DNA of 64,000 nucleotides from an uncultured Coriobacteriaceae bacterium (lineage in GTDB: Bacteria; Actinomycetota; Coriobacteriia; Coriobacteriales; Atopobiaceae): positions 43,176 through 107,175 of the forward strand of contig CADBCS010000019.1 in NCBI GenBank assembly GCA_902793195.1. Reading direction: 5' to 3'. This document shows positions 18,077 to 26,059 of the stretch, piece by piece (position 1 is the stretch's first letter; each line of letters opens with the position of its first letter). The notes below the pieces were generated by a model, which was not told where the DNA came from, ran no database searches, and saw nothing but the letters and a program-made list of their open reading frames with translations. The translations under genes and the position numbers were made by a program.

Positions 18077-18257
18077 CACAGCAAATAATCGAGACAGGTC
18101 ATGCAGATGCCTAGCAGGCATGAAGCTAACCGTCAACACCCAAGATTCCCGGGACCCCGCCCATGGTGCCAAATTTGGTGCCAACGTGTTTCGACAAGAG
18201 CATCCCAGAACAAGCGCAGGTCAACCAAACATAGTGATTGCCTGCTGTTTTATGAAT

Positions 18258-18332
18258 TGGTAGGGCATACCGCGCAAGAGTCGAACTCGGGGCGTGCGGG
18301 AACCGTTGCGTGATTAGGTGCGGGCTCTGAGA
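18258..18332. repeat. 75-bp dispersed repeat, copy 1
   Basis: It begins TGGTAGGGCATACCGCGCAA and ends near GTGCGGGCTCTGAGA. A second copy with few differences is at 32780-32854. On the minus strand it contains GAGTTCGACTC and ends CTACCA, like the 3' end of a tRNA, but it cannot fold as one. Both copies lie just past the 3' end of a DUF234 or DUF4143 gene. Confidence 0.75.
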
Positions 18333-18343
18333 TTGAATTCGCC

Positions 18344-19108
18344 TTACCGATAGAGACCCCCGATGGTGACCAGATGCCACTCAGGCATGCCCTCGGCCTT
18401 CTCGATAGTGCCCTTCGACAGGGCGTGCTTTGAGAAGAGGTAGAAGGATTTGGGCTCGTACCCCCTAACGAGTGCCGCGCGGCGCTCGAGCTCGCGCATC
18501 GCCTCGGTCTCGTCGAACGACTCACGATACTTGCACTCCCCCACAAGCATCTCCCTGCTCTGGGTGTTTGCAGCCACAACGTCTATGTCCGTCGTCGTCC
18601 GCCTGCCGGGGTCCGAACCCCACCACGAGCCGAAGGCGTCAACCCTCAAGGGGAGCCGCCCCTCGATGGCCTGAGACAGGAGCCACTCGCGGCAGACCCG
18701 CTCGAAACGCAGACCAAGGTAGGCATCGAGGTCACCATCGCTTATGGCAGCAAGGGCGAGCGCGCCGGCACCGTCCTCGACCTGCGTGACCCTCGGCATG
18801 ACGAAGCGGTACCAGAAAGCAAACGCCGCCTCCCGGATGCGATAGATCCCCCGCTTGCTGCGCTCGGGGCTCTCGCCAAAGGGAACCGCCCGCTCGAGGA
18901 TGCCGAGAGACACGAGGGTGGTGAGGTATCCCGCGAGGGAATTGCGCTCGATCTTGGTTCTCTCTGCGATTTCCTTAGGCCTCGTGGCACCGCCCGCGAC
19001 GGCTCGGAGCACCGAGTTGTATGCGGCGGGCTCCGAGAGCTCCTGCCTCAGCAGCATGCCCGGCTCCCCGTACAGGAATCCCGCCGGGTCGAAGTAGAGC
19101 TCGCGCAT
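18344..19108 (-). pseudogene. C-terminal fragment of a DUF234-type ATPase
   Basis: The frame encodes about 254 residues starting MRELYFDPAGFLYGEPGMLL. It aligns with the second half of archaeal-type ATPases: a winged helix (ATRPKEIAERTKIERNSLAGYLTTL), FWYRFV, then the nuclease-like TTTDIDVVAAN...EMLVGECKY. The Walker A and B half is missing. The apparent start codon is formed where family A repeat 19108-19135 meets the gene, so the break coincides with the repeat. It may still be translated, but it cannot bind ATP like its relatives. Confidence 0.75.
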
Positions 19109-19171
19109 GGAACGGGGGACGGGTTTTTCGTTCCACGCACTTGCGGAACGAAAAACCCGTCCCCCGTTCCA
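19108..19171. repeat. Inverted pair of palindrome family A
   Basis: Copies at 19108-19135 and 19144-19171 face each other across 8 bases. The pair lies between the truncated ATPase and the AIM24 gene. Confidence 0.9.
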
Positions 19172-19259
19172 CAACAGAGAGCCTTCGGACATAATGGAAT
19201 GCACCAATACTACCGTCTTGGTGCAGGAGAACAATCATCGGAGACTAAGGGAGAATGCC

Positions 19260-19934
19260 ATGCAGTACGAGATTATCGGTGAGCCGTTCCCGGCAGTGGT
19301 GTGCACGCTAAAGCGCGGGGAAAAGATGAAGACAGAGAAGGGCTCGATGGTCTGGATGGACCCGTGCATGTCCATGGAGACGACGGGCGGCGGGATGAAG
19401 AAGATGTTCAGCAAGGCCTTTTCCGGCGAGTCCATGTTCCAGAACATCTACACCGCACAGTCCGACGGTCGCATCGCGTTTGGCTCCAGCTTTCCCGGAA
19501 GAATCCTTCCGGTCACCATCAAGCCGGGCCAAGAGTTCGTCGCACAAAAGATGGCCTTTCTCGCATCCGAGATGAGCGTCGACCTGACCATACACTTTAA
19601 TCAGAAACTGGGGAGGGGCTTCTTTGGCGGCGAGGGCTTTATTATGCAGCGCCTGAGCGGCAACGGCATGGCATTCCTGGAATGCGACGGCTCGCTTGTG
19701 CGCTACGACCTTAAAGCCGGACAGTCCATGGTGGTCGACACGGGCAACGTGCTTGGCTTCACGGGCAACGTAAGCATGCAGGTCGAAAAGATCAAGGGCG
19801 CGAAGAACGTCGTGTTTGGCGGCGAGGGTCTGTTCAACACGATTCTTACCGGTCCGGGCACCATCTTCCTGCAGACGATGCCGCTCGCGACGGTTGCCGA
19901 TGTGATTGCCTCGCACTTGCCGATACAGAACTAA
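19260..19934 (+). CDS. AIM24/TIGR00266 family protein
   Basis: The 224-residue protein has the family's pattern: MQYEIIGEPFPAVVCTLKRGEKMKTEKGSMVWMD, a glycine-rich turn (ETTGGGMKKMFSKAFSGES), LPVTIKPGQEFVAQKMAFLAS and MQRLSGNGMAFLECDGSLV, ending in GPGTIFLQTM. The fold is a double-stranded beta-sandwich and the bacterial function is unknown. AAGGGAG precedes ATG 19260. Inverted pairs of family A repeats flank it on both sides. A broken copy of its middle is at 28588-28697. Confidence 0.85.
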   Translation: MQYEIIGEPFPAVVCTLKRGEKMKTEKGSMVWMDPCMSMETTGGGMKKMFSKAFSGESMFQNIYTAQSDGRIAFGSSFPGRILPVTIKPGQEFVAQKMAFLASEMSVDLTIHFNQKLGRGFFGGEGFIMQRLSGNGMAFLECDGSLVRYDLKAGQSMVVDTGNVLGFTGNVSMQVEKIKGAKNVVFGGEGLFNTILTGPGTIFLQTMPLATVADVIASHLPIQN

Positions 19935-19948
19935 CAACCGCATCGCCG

Positions 19949-20015
19949 TGGAACGGGGGACGGGTTTTTCGTTCCATGCGGGTCGTGTGGAACGAAAAAC
20001 CCGTCCCCTGTTCCA
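19949..20015. repeat. Inverted pair of palindrome family A
   Basis: Copies are 19949-19976 and 19988-20015. The pair begins 14 bases past the AIM24 stop and may end its transcript. Confidence 0.9.
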
Positions 20016-20075
20016 CGCTCGTCTTTTCATACTTGCGTCGGACCTACTGACACTGGGGGGAGTATCCCCTGAGTG

Positions 20076-20591
20076 TCACAACGTTAGCCTTATGGTCGGT
20101 CCTGATTTGCGCTTCAGTGCCTCATACTCTTCTGATGTTAAATCTTTAATATATATTTCCAGTAGTTCGTAGTTATTATCATAGTAAATTTTCATTCTGC
20201 CATGATCATAACAGTAATAGGGTTTTCCATCTTCAATAATTATCTTTACAGTATCCTTAGAATAGTACACCATAAAGTCCTGAATATAGTCATAGGTTAT
20301 TCCAACGCCTCTGGGGGTGATGAAACTGGCTTTCCTTTTCTCTTTTAGATCATCGTATTCACTGTAGTCGATTACATAAGACACCTCTCTGGCATTCCTT
20401 TTGTTCGAACAAATTATGGCCAATATCTCGCATGTTCTAATGTCCGTATAAAAAGCTAGGTTAGAAATCTCCCCATCATCAGTTCCATATAAAAAAGTCT
20501 TTTGCATATAGTATGGAATCGTATCGAACGTCTCACTCTCTATTTTGAAGAAGCATGAATCCTTAGTCATATCAATACTATAGTCACTCAT
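20076..20591 (-). CDS. Hypothetical protein, AT-rich, unlike its neighbours
   Basis: The 171-residue protein is not recognised. It has no signal peptide or membrane segment. It is rich in Tyr, Asp, Glu, Lys and Ile, with YYMQKTFLYGTDDGEI and FMVYYSKDTVKIIIEDGKPYYCYDHG suggesting beta strands. AGGGGG precedes ATG 20591; ATG 20624 has no site. Base composition is far more AT-rich than the genes around it, a sign of recent transfer. It is alone between an AIM24 gene and a Fic cassette. An immunity or antitoxin-like role would fit the context, but nothing in the sequence shows it. Confidence 0.6.
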   Translation of the reverse strand: MSDYSIDMTKDSCFFKIESETFDTIPYYMQKTFLYGTDDGEISNLAFYTDIRTCEILAIICSNKRNAREVSYVIDYSEYDDLKEKRKASFITPRGVGITYDYIQDFMVYYSKDTVKIIIEDGKPYYCYDHGRMKIYYDNNYELLEIYIKDLTSEEYEALKRKSGPTIRLTL

Positions 20592-20686
20592 ACTGAGCCC
20601 CCTTGCGACAACGCATGCATCCATGTCATACGTAGCTGTATCCTACACCTTGGTGGGGACAAGGCGTTGCGTTCGGGGAAAAATGA

Positions 20687-20781
20687 GCGGGCGGGCGGAG
20701 ACCCGCTCCAACGCCAGTTTTCTTGCGTTAGAACGACGCGCCCTGCGCTAACGCCAGTTTTTGCCCCAAAACTTGCGTTAG
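20687..20781. repeat. 95-bp direct repeat left of the Fic gene
   Basis: It begins GCGGGCGGGCGGAGACCCGC and ends AAAACTTGCGTTAG. It matches 21961-22055 at about 90 of 95 positions without gaps. It contains several CTAACGCMAG / CTTGCGTTAG inverted motifs. Confidence 0.9.
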
Positions 20782-20821
20782 AATGCTCATACTAGCAAAC
20801 TCGGCCAAGATGGGAGTACTC

Positions 20822-21985
20822 ATGCACATCGAAGGGAACCGTCAGGGAACCCTTGTAACAAACCTACCCGGCATCGCCCAATATCAGTCGTTCAACCCCT
20901 CTGCGCTCGACAGCGTACTGCCACTCAACCTAGGCGAGTCGGGGACAGCACTGCTTGCCCGCTGCTCGCGCAAGGTCGGAGAGATGGAGGGCATGTCTCG
21001 GTTCGTGCCCAATGCGGACATGTACCTAACGATGTACGTGCGCAAGGAGGCGTTGCTCTCATCGCAGATAGAAGGAACCCAGTGCACGTTCGATGACGTC
21101 CTGGACCCCTCCAACAACAAGGCGCTCTCCAGAGATGTTGCCGACGTGATCAACTACGTGAACGCCTCCGAGTTCGCGGTGGCCGAGATGTCTCGCGTGC
21201 CACTTTGCCTGCGGCTCTTCAAGGGGATCCACGAGAGGCTGCTCAGTGGCGTGCGTGGTCAGGACAAGCATCCCGGCGAGGTGAGAACGTCTCAAAACTG
21301 GATCGGCCCCGCTGGCTGCACGATTCAGGACGCGGCGTTTGTGCCCCCCAACGTCGAAGACATGCACAGGGCGCTTGGGGATCTTGAGCGCTTCATGAAC
21401 AGAGACGACATCGACCCCATTATCAAGGCGGCCCTTTCGCACTATCAGTTCGAGACCATCCATCCCTTCCTTGACGGAAACGGCCGCTTGGGAAGACTGC
21501 TCATCACGCTCTCACTCATGAACGACGGCGTGCTGTCCCTGCCTCTTTTCTACCCGTCATATCAGCTAAAGCTGCGCCGCAACGAGTACTACGACAGGCT
21601 CACCGCCGTCAGGGTTGGCGGAGACTATGAGGGCTGGGTGCTCTTCTTCTGCGAGTGCATGATTGCCGCTGCGGAGGACGCGGCCAACTCCCTCGGGAAG
21701 CTCGTGACGCTCCACGAGGAGAGCGCCCGAGCCATTAGGGCGGGCATGGGCAGGACGGCCTCGAACGGGCTGCTCCTCCTCGAGTACCTCGAGGGACACC
21801 CCATAGTGACCCCCTCGATGGTGCAGGAGGCACTCTTGGTGAGCAGAACGACGGCGTCGGGCGTCGTGGACGATTTTGTGAGGCTGGGGGTGCTGCGGGA
21901 CGTCGACGCGAGTCGCCGGAGGTACAAGACCTACGCCTACGAGGACTACCTGTCGGTCCTGCGGGCGGGCGGAGACCCGCTCTAA
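20822..21985 (+). CDS. Fic family protein (class II, self-inhibited AMP transferase)
   Basis: The 387-residue protein has the Fic motif HPFLDGNGRLGR (HPFxxGNGRxxR), with the His and Arg for AMP transfer. Upstream is SSQIEGT, matching the (S/T)xxxE(G/N) inhibitory helix, placed N-terminal to the Fic core as in class II. The C-terminus is a winged helix (GHPIVTPSMVQEALLVSRTTASGVVDDFV). ATG 20822 follows GGGAG by six bases; ATG 20783 and 20810 lack a site. The gene sits between two 95-bp direct repeats, and its last six residues are encoded by the right repeat, suggesting it moves as a cassette. The target protein is unknown. Confidence 0.88.
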   Translation: MHIEGNRQGTLVTNLPGIAQYQSFNPSALDSVLPLNLGESGTALLARCSRKVGEMEGMSRFVPNADMYLTMYVRKEALLSSQIEGTQCTFDDVLDPSNNKALSRDVADVINYVNASEFAVAEMSRVPLCLRLFKGIHERLLSGVRGQDKHPGEVRTSQNWIGPAGCTIQDAAFVPPNVEDMHRALGDLERFMNRDDIDPIIKAALSHYQFETIHPFLDGNGRLGRLLITLSLMNDGVLSLPLFYPSYQLKLRRNEYYDRLTAVRVGGDYEGWVLFFCECMIAAAEDAANSLGKLVTLHEESARAIRAGMGRTASNGLLLLEYLEGHPIVTPSMVQEALLVSRTTASGVVDDFVRLGVLRDVDASRRRYKTYAYEDYLSVLRAGGDPL

Positions 21986-22055
21986 CGCAAGTTTTCTTGC
22001 GTTAGAGCGACGCGTCCTGCGCTAACGCCAGTTTTTGCCTCAAAACTTGCGTTAG
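21961..22055. repeat. 95-bp direct repeat right of the Fic gene
   Basis: This partner of 20687-20781 overlaps the last 25 bases of the Fic gene. It includes a perfect TAACGCAAG-TTTT-CTTGCGTTA hairpin that could end transcription of the Fic gene. Confidence 0.9.
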
Positions 22056-22082
22056 CGGGAGGTCGAACCCCGCCAGCCCCGA

Positions 22083-22133
22083 CCGGCCGCGAGGGGCCGT
22101 CCCTTTTGGGCAGTTTCGCGAAACTGGTCCCAA
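22083..22133. repeat. Degenerate palindrome family B unit
   Basis: It has GGGGCCGTCCC, then an imperfect hairpin TTGGGCAGTTTCGCGAAACTG with GGTCCCAA. The CAGTTTCGCG loop matches the perfect hairpin at 2331-2404. Confidence 0.6.
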
Positions 22134-22164
22134 GGCTGCGAGAATGACAATCTTCTCAATATGA

Positions 22165-22596
22165 ATGCTACAATTCTCTCAACAATATGCTGATAATCTT
22201 CTCAATAGATGCGATTGGCGCAGATGGCGCCCTACGAAGACGAGGTCTGGTCAGTTCATCCTCACCGGCTCCTCCACTCCCGTCGAGTCACCCATGCACT
22301 CGGGGACAGGCAGGTTCTCATTTCTCGACATGCGGACGATGTCGCTTGTCGAGTCCCGCGAGTCGACGGGGCAGGTGTCGCTCAGGGACCTCTTCGAAGG
22401 CAAGGAGATCGCCGGGGCGTCGAGCGCGACGCTTGACGACGTGGCGTACATGGTATGCCGGGGCGGCTGGCCGGCAGCGGTCACCGAGGGTGGCGAGCCA
22501 GCGCTCGAGACGGCCTTCGACTACCTCGCGGCGGTCGCGGAGGAGGACATCTCCCGTGTCGACGGCGTCCGTCGCAGTGCGGAATACGCCAGGCTG
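22165..22596 (+). pseudogene. DUF4143 ATPase, middle part, cut by the IS21 element
   Basis: The frame reads GQFILTGSSTPVESPMHSGTGRFSFLDMRTMSLVE and EEDISRVDGVRRSAEYARL, the central part of AAA/DUF4143 proteins. The Walker A half is missing: AT-rich promoter-like sequence with repeated TTCTCAATA (about 22150-22205) runs straight into the middle of the gene. The frame ends in the stop created by the insertion at 22597 and continues as LVMAAYARCT at 25366 beyond the element. Both an internal deletion and an insertion have inactivated it. Confidence 0.8.
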
Positions 22597-22795
22597 TGAG
22601 TGTCAAGGGCTTTTCCCATGGTGGGGTAAGCACTTTTTGCTTGCTTGCGGTAAGGACTTTTTCACGTCCTGTGGTAGGCACTTTTTTCTGTCCGTCGGTA
22701 AGCACTCTTTGCCCTCCCTTGGTAACGAGAACCTTCCCTGAGGCTTACGCCGCGGGGAAGGTTCTCGTCCGCTCTCGTCGGGAGGCCCCTGCCGA

Positions 22796-23560
22796 TCACT
22801 CCTTGTGCGCGTACAGCTCGGGGTGCTTGAGCCTGTACGACTCCCCCCGAAGCGAGAAGCATCGCGCGTGGTGCAGGATTCGGTCCATCAGGGCCGTGGC
22901 CAGCACGGGGTCCTGGACCATCTCCGCCCAGTCGGGTATCTCCTTGTTGGTGGTGAACACCAGGCTCTGCCGCTCGTAGGCGTCCGAGACGAGGCTGAAG
23001 AAGCGGTTGGCCTGGGCCTTGGTGATGGGCGTGTACCCGATCTCGTCCACGATGAGCATCTGGCACTTGCGCAGGTATCGAAGCCGGAAGCCGGCCTTGC
23101 GGTCCACCTCGGCGTCGTCCATGATCCTGACCAGCGACTCCATCTTCTCGAAGGCGACCGTGTAGCCCTCGTCTATGGCGAGCAGGCCGAGCCCCACCGC
23201 CACCATGGTCTTGCCCAGGCCGGGAGGGCCGGCGAGCACCACGTTGCCGTGGGCGTCGAGCCACGTGAGCTCCCTGAGCTGGGCGACCTGCGTGGCGGAT
23301 ATGCCGCCCTCGAGCTCGGAGGGGTCGAACTCGTCTATCTGCTTGGGGTGCGGCGGGAAGTGGGCGGCCGCGTAGCTGCGCCTGCGCCTTCGCTCGTTGC
23401 GGCCGCGAAGCTCGCATTCGAGCAGCCTCTCGATGAACTCCCTGCAGGTCAGGCCGTTGGCGTCGGCGGCCTCGAGCTGGTCGGCGAGCTGGCGGGATGC
23501 GTGCTTGAGGCCGAACGTCTCCATCTCGGCGGCGAGCGCGCCAATCGTCAGGCCGCTCAC
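22796..23560 (-). CDS. istB: IS21 helper ATPase IstB
   Basis: The 254-residue AAA ATPase has Walker A GPPGLGKTMVAVGLG, Walker B RKCQMLIVDEIGYTPI and the sensor-like LVFTTNKEIPDW, the usual IstB layout. An N-terminal helical domain (MSGLTIGALAAEMETFGLKHASRQL) precedes it. GTG 23560 overlaps the istA stop by four bases, so the two are translationally coupled. IstB helps IstA choose and hold target DNA. It looks full length. Confidence 0.92.
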   Translation of the reverse strand: MSGLTIGALAAEMETFGLKHASRQLADQLEAADANGLTCREFIERLLECELRGRNERRRRRSYAAAHFPPHPKQIDEFDPSELEGGISATQVAQLRELTWLDAHGNVVLAGPPGLGKTMVAVGLGLLAIDEGYTVAFEKMESLVRIMDDAEVDRKAGFRLRYLRKCQMLIVDEIGYTPITKAQANRFFSLVSDAYERQSLVFTTNKEIPDWAEMVQDPVLATALMDRILHHARCFSLRGESYRLKHPELYAHKE

Positions 23561-24990
23561 GACGCGCACCTGTCCCGGTAGGCCTGGCGGTACCGCTCCA
23601 TGTCGCGCGCCTGCACCTCGTCCATCGCGGCTGGCTCGGCGTCGGCCTCCCCGCCGGCGCCCCACCTCGCCTTGGCCAGCTCGTAGACGGCCTTGAACTG
23701 CGTGAAGCGGTAGCGCCACTCGCGGCAGCACCGGTTGATCACCTCGGTGACCAGCGCGCGGTCCGGCCGCTCGGCGTCGAGCAGCAGCTCGACCTGCCTG
23801 AGCTGCGCGGCCAGGTGGCGCGGGTTCTCCCTCTTGAAGCCGTTGATCAGGTGCTGGAACTCCGCGCAGTTCCACTTGGCGCGCAGGCGCTCGGCGACGT
23901 CCATCCAGTCGGTGGCCTCCTGCCTCCTGTGCTCGTCGAGCCTGTTGAACGAGCCGCGCACCGGGTTCACCTGGTGGGTGCACTCGTGCCTGCGGTCGGG
24001 GCCGTAGACGTGGAGCTTGTCGCCGATGACCTTGTAGTATATGGTGCTGAAGCAGAACTCCCACGGCACCGAGTACTTCGAGGCCCTGTACTGCAGGAAC
24101 GGCTGGCCGGCGACCCTCTGCGGGACGAGGTTGGTCGGCGCCGCCTCGTGCACGCTCGGCAGCAGCGGGCGCAGCGCCGGGCGCTCCTCCTCGGCGAAGA
24201 CCTGGGCCGGCACGCGGTACGTGGCCTTGTGGATCCTGTTGTTGGCGCGCTCGCACCATCCCGGCAGCGCGTCGCGCACCTGCGCGATCTCGGAGAATCT
24301 CCGCGCCGAGAAGAAAGATGACTTGACGAATTTCACGCTGTTCTCGACGGCACCCTTGCTCTCCGGGTCGTGCTTGTTGCAGCACCACAGGCGCAGGCCC
24401 TGCTCGCGCAGGAACGCGTCGAAGGTCTCGGTGGCGAACACCTCGCCGTATATCTCGCTGCCGACGAACACGCTGTCCTGGTCGATGACCAGCTCCTCCA
24501 CGCGGCCGCCGACCTTGCACATGAAGCGGTAGATCGCCACGCAGGCCCCCTCGGAGTCGAACTTGTGGTCCTGGGCGCACACGCCCAGGTAGCGCGACAT
24601 GCGAAGCAGCATGCAGAGGAAGTGCACGGTGAGCCCGTCGTCGCACCCGACCTGCCCGAAGTCGAGCTGCATCTGCCTGCCCGCGGGCGGGTCGTCCACG
24701 TGGTCGTAGAGGCGCCGGCCCTTCTCGGCCTCGGCGACCTGGCCGGTCTCGCGCAGCCAACGTATGTAGTTGCGCAGCGTCTGCTCGTTTCCGGGCAGGA
24801 TGTCGTACTCGCCGGTGTCGACATAGCGCTCGACGAGCACGTCGTGGACCGAGCTCATGTAGCACTTGGGGTTGAGCGCGAGGATCTCGAGCACGTCCGA
24901 GCGGAACGGCTCGACGTCGAACGCGTGCGGCTTGGCGGTCCTGGCGTGCAGGTCCTCCGGCACGCCGTCCAGGTCGTAGTACTTCCTCAC
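23557..24990 (-). CDS. istA: IS21 transposase IstA
   Basis: The 477-residue protein has an integrase core: MQLDFGQVGCD (first Asp), FVGSEIYGEVFATETFDAFLREQGLRLWCCNKHDPESKGAVENSVKFVKSSFF (distant Asp/Glu region with GAVEN), and a C-terminal IS21 domain. It starts at GTG 24990 with TVRKYYD, which looks like the last helix of the usual N-terminal helix-turn-helix. The frame stays open upstream to about 25225 but has no clear HTH there, so the N-terminus may be damaged. It catalyses cut and join at the element ends. Confidence 0.85.
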   Translation of the reverse strand: MRKYYDLDGVPEDLHARTAKPHAFDVEPFRSDVLEILALNPKCYMSSVHDVLVERYVDTGEYDILPGNEQTLRNYIRWLRETGQVAEAEKGRRLYDHVDDPPAGRQMQLDFGQVGCDDGLTVHFLCMLLRMSRYLGVCAQDHKFDSEGACVAIYRFMCKVGGRVEELVIDQDSVFVGSEIYGEVFATETFDAFLREQGLRLWCCNKHDPESKGAVENSVKFVKSSFFSARRFSEIAQVRDALPGWCERANNRIHKATYRVPAQVFAEEERPALRPLLPSVHEAAPTNLVPQRVAGQPFLQYRASKYSVPWEFCFSTIYYKVIGDKLHVYGPDRRHECTHQVNPVRGSFNRLDEHRRQEATDWMDVAERLRAKWNCAEFQHLINGFKRENPRHLAAQLRQVELLLDAERPDRALVTEVINRCCREWRYRFTQFKAVYELAKARWGAGGEADAEPAAMDEVQARDMERYRQAYRDRCAS

Positions 24991-25366
24991 CGTCGCCCTG
25001 CACGGCGTCTTGCCTCCCTTCGTCGGCGCCTTAGGACAGTGCCTACGATGGTATCCGGGTGCCGCCTCCCTTCGCGGCTGGCTTCCATTCGGGGCCTCCC
25101 GCGGGGTCGCCGGCCGGCCGTCAGCGCGTCGGTCCTCCCTCCGTCGCTCTCGTCTTCCGCATGGCCCAGGGCTCCCTTCTCGAGTTGGTGGCAGTGCTTC
25201 CGTGGCCGACGACTTCGCAAGAAGTCGTTACCGACCCGACGAAAAGAGTGCCTACCGCATGCAGGAAAGAACTCGTTACCGCAAGGTGGGAAGAAGTCGT
25301 TACCGGCCGGGAAAAAGACTCCTTACCTCATCAGGTCAAAATCATCGTACCGCCTACACCAGGCTG

Positions 25367-25915
25367 GTGATGGCGGCGTACGCTCGGTGCACCGCCACGA
25401 TGGCGGACATCGAGACCGTCCGCCGCAACATCCGCACCCGACGCGGGGAGATTGCTCGCAACACGGTCGACTCCTACATCTCCGCCCTTCGCAAACTCTA
25501 CGTGCTCGAGGATCTTGGGGCGTGGAGGCCATCTCTTAGATCGAGGGCTCGCATCAATACCACGCCGACGCGCCATTTCGTCGACCCCTCCCTTGCCGCA
25601 GCCGCCATGGGAGCGAGTCCTCAGATGCTCGTGCGAGACATCACGACGCTCGAGCTCCTCTTCGAGTCGCTCTGCATACGCGATCTGCGCATCTACTCCG
25701 AGTACCTAAAAGGCACCCCGCTGCGCTACCACGACCAGTCCGGCCTTGAGGCCGACGCCATCGTGACCATGCGCGACGGCAGGTGGGGCGCCGTCGAGGT
25801 CAAGCTCGGAGAGGGCCTCGTGGAGGAGGGCGTGAGGAGCCTTCTGAACGTGGCGCGCAAGGTGGACCAAGACGTCATGGAACAGGGGACGGGTTTTCCG
25901 TTCCACCGGGACTAG
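25367..25915 (+). pseudogene. DUF4143 ATPase, C-terminal part beyond the IS21 element
   Basis: In frame with the part at 22165 once the element is removed, it reads VMAAYARCTATMADIETVRRNI, a helical region (VDSYISALRKLYVLEDL) and the nuclease-like DUF4143 end (LLFESLCIRDLRIYSEYLKG, LEADAIVTMRDGRWGAVEVKLG). The gene is cut again at 25878 by a family A repeat, so the final residues MEQGTGFPFHRD come from the repeat and the normal tail is lost. Confidence 0.8.
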
Positions 25916-26001
25916 ACGCTTGTGGAACGGGGACGTGGTGGAACAGGGGACGGGTTTTTCGTTCCACAACCTGTGGAACGAAAAACCCGTCCCCTGTTCC
26001 A
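25878..26001. repeat. Three copies of palindrome family A
   Basis: Copies are 25878-25905, 25939-25966 and (inverted) 25974-26001, with a partial TGGAACGGGGACG at 25922. The last two face each other across 7 bases. Confidence 0.9.
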
Positions 26002-26059
26002 TGTATACTAATCGATGCCGATAAAGTGCTATGCGCCACCAGCTGGAGGCGGATGACGT

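Larger units (their letters stand above)
22597..25358 (-). mobile_element. IS21-family insertion sequence, about 2.76 kb
   Basis: It carries istA and istB. CCAGGCTG is repeated on both sides (22589-22596 and 25359-25366), an 8-bp target duplication. The left end starts TGAGTGTC (or TGTGAGTG) and the right end finishes in CCTACA. Inside both ends are several inverted short repeats of the GGTAAGNACTTTTT kind (for example about 22626, 22650, 22692 on the left and 25220-25325 on the right), typical of IS21 multiple terminal sites. Removing it restores the reading frame of the DUF4143 gene. Confidence 0.88.

Noticed and set aside
18258..18332. tRNA gene
   Set aside because: A T-arm-like sequence and CTACCA are present, but there is no acceptor, D or anticodon stem that can pair.
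22796..25003. One 735-residue protein joining istA and istB
   Set aside because: Only its last third is IstB. The rest is the istA region read in the wrong frame (Arg/Ala/Gly-rich); the true istA frame carries the integrase motifs and overlaps istB by four bases.
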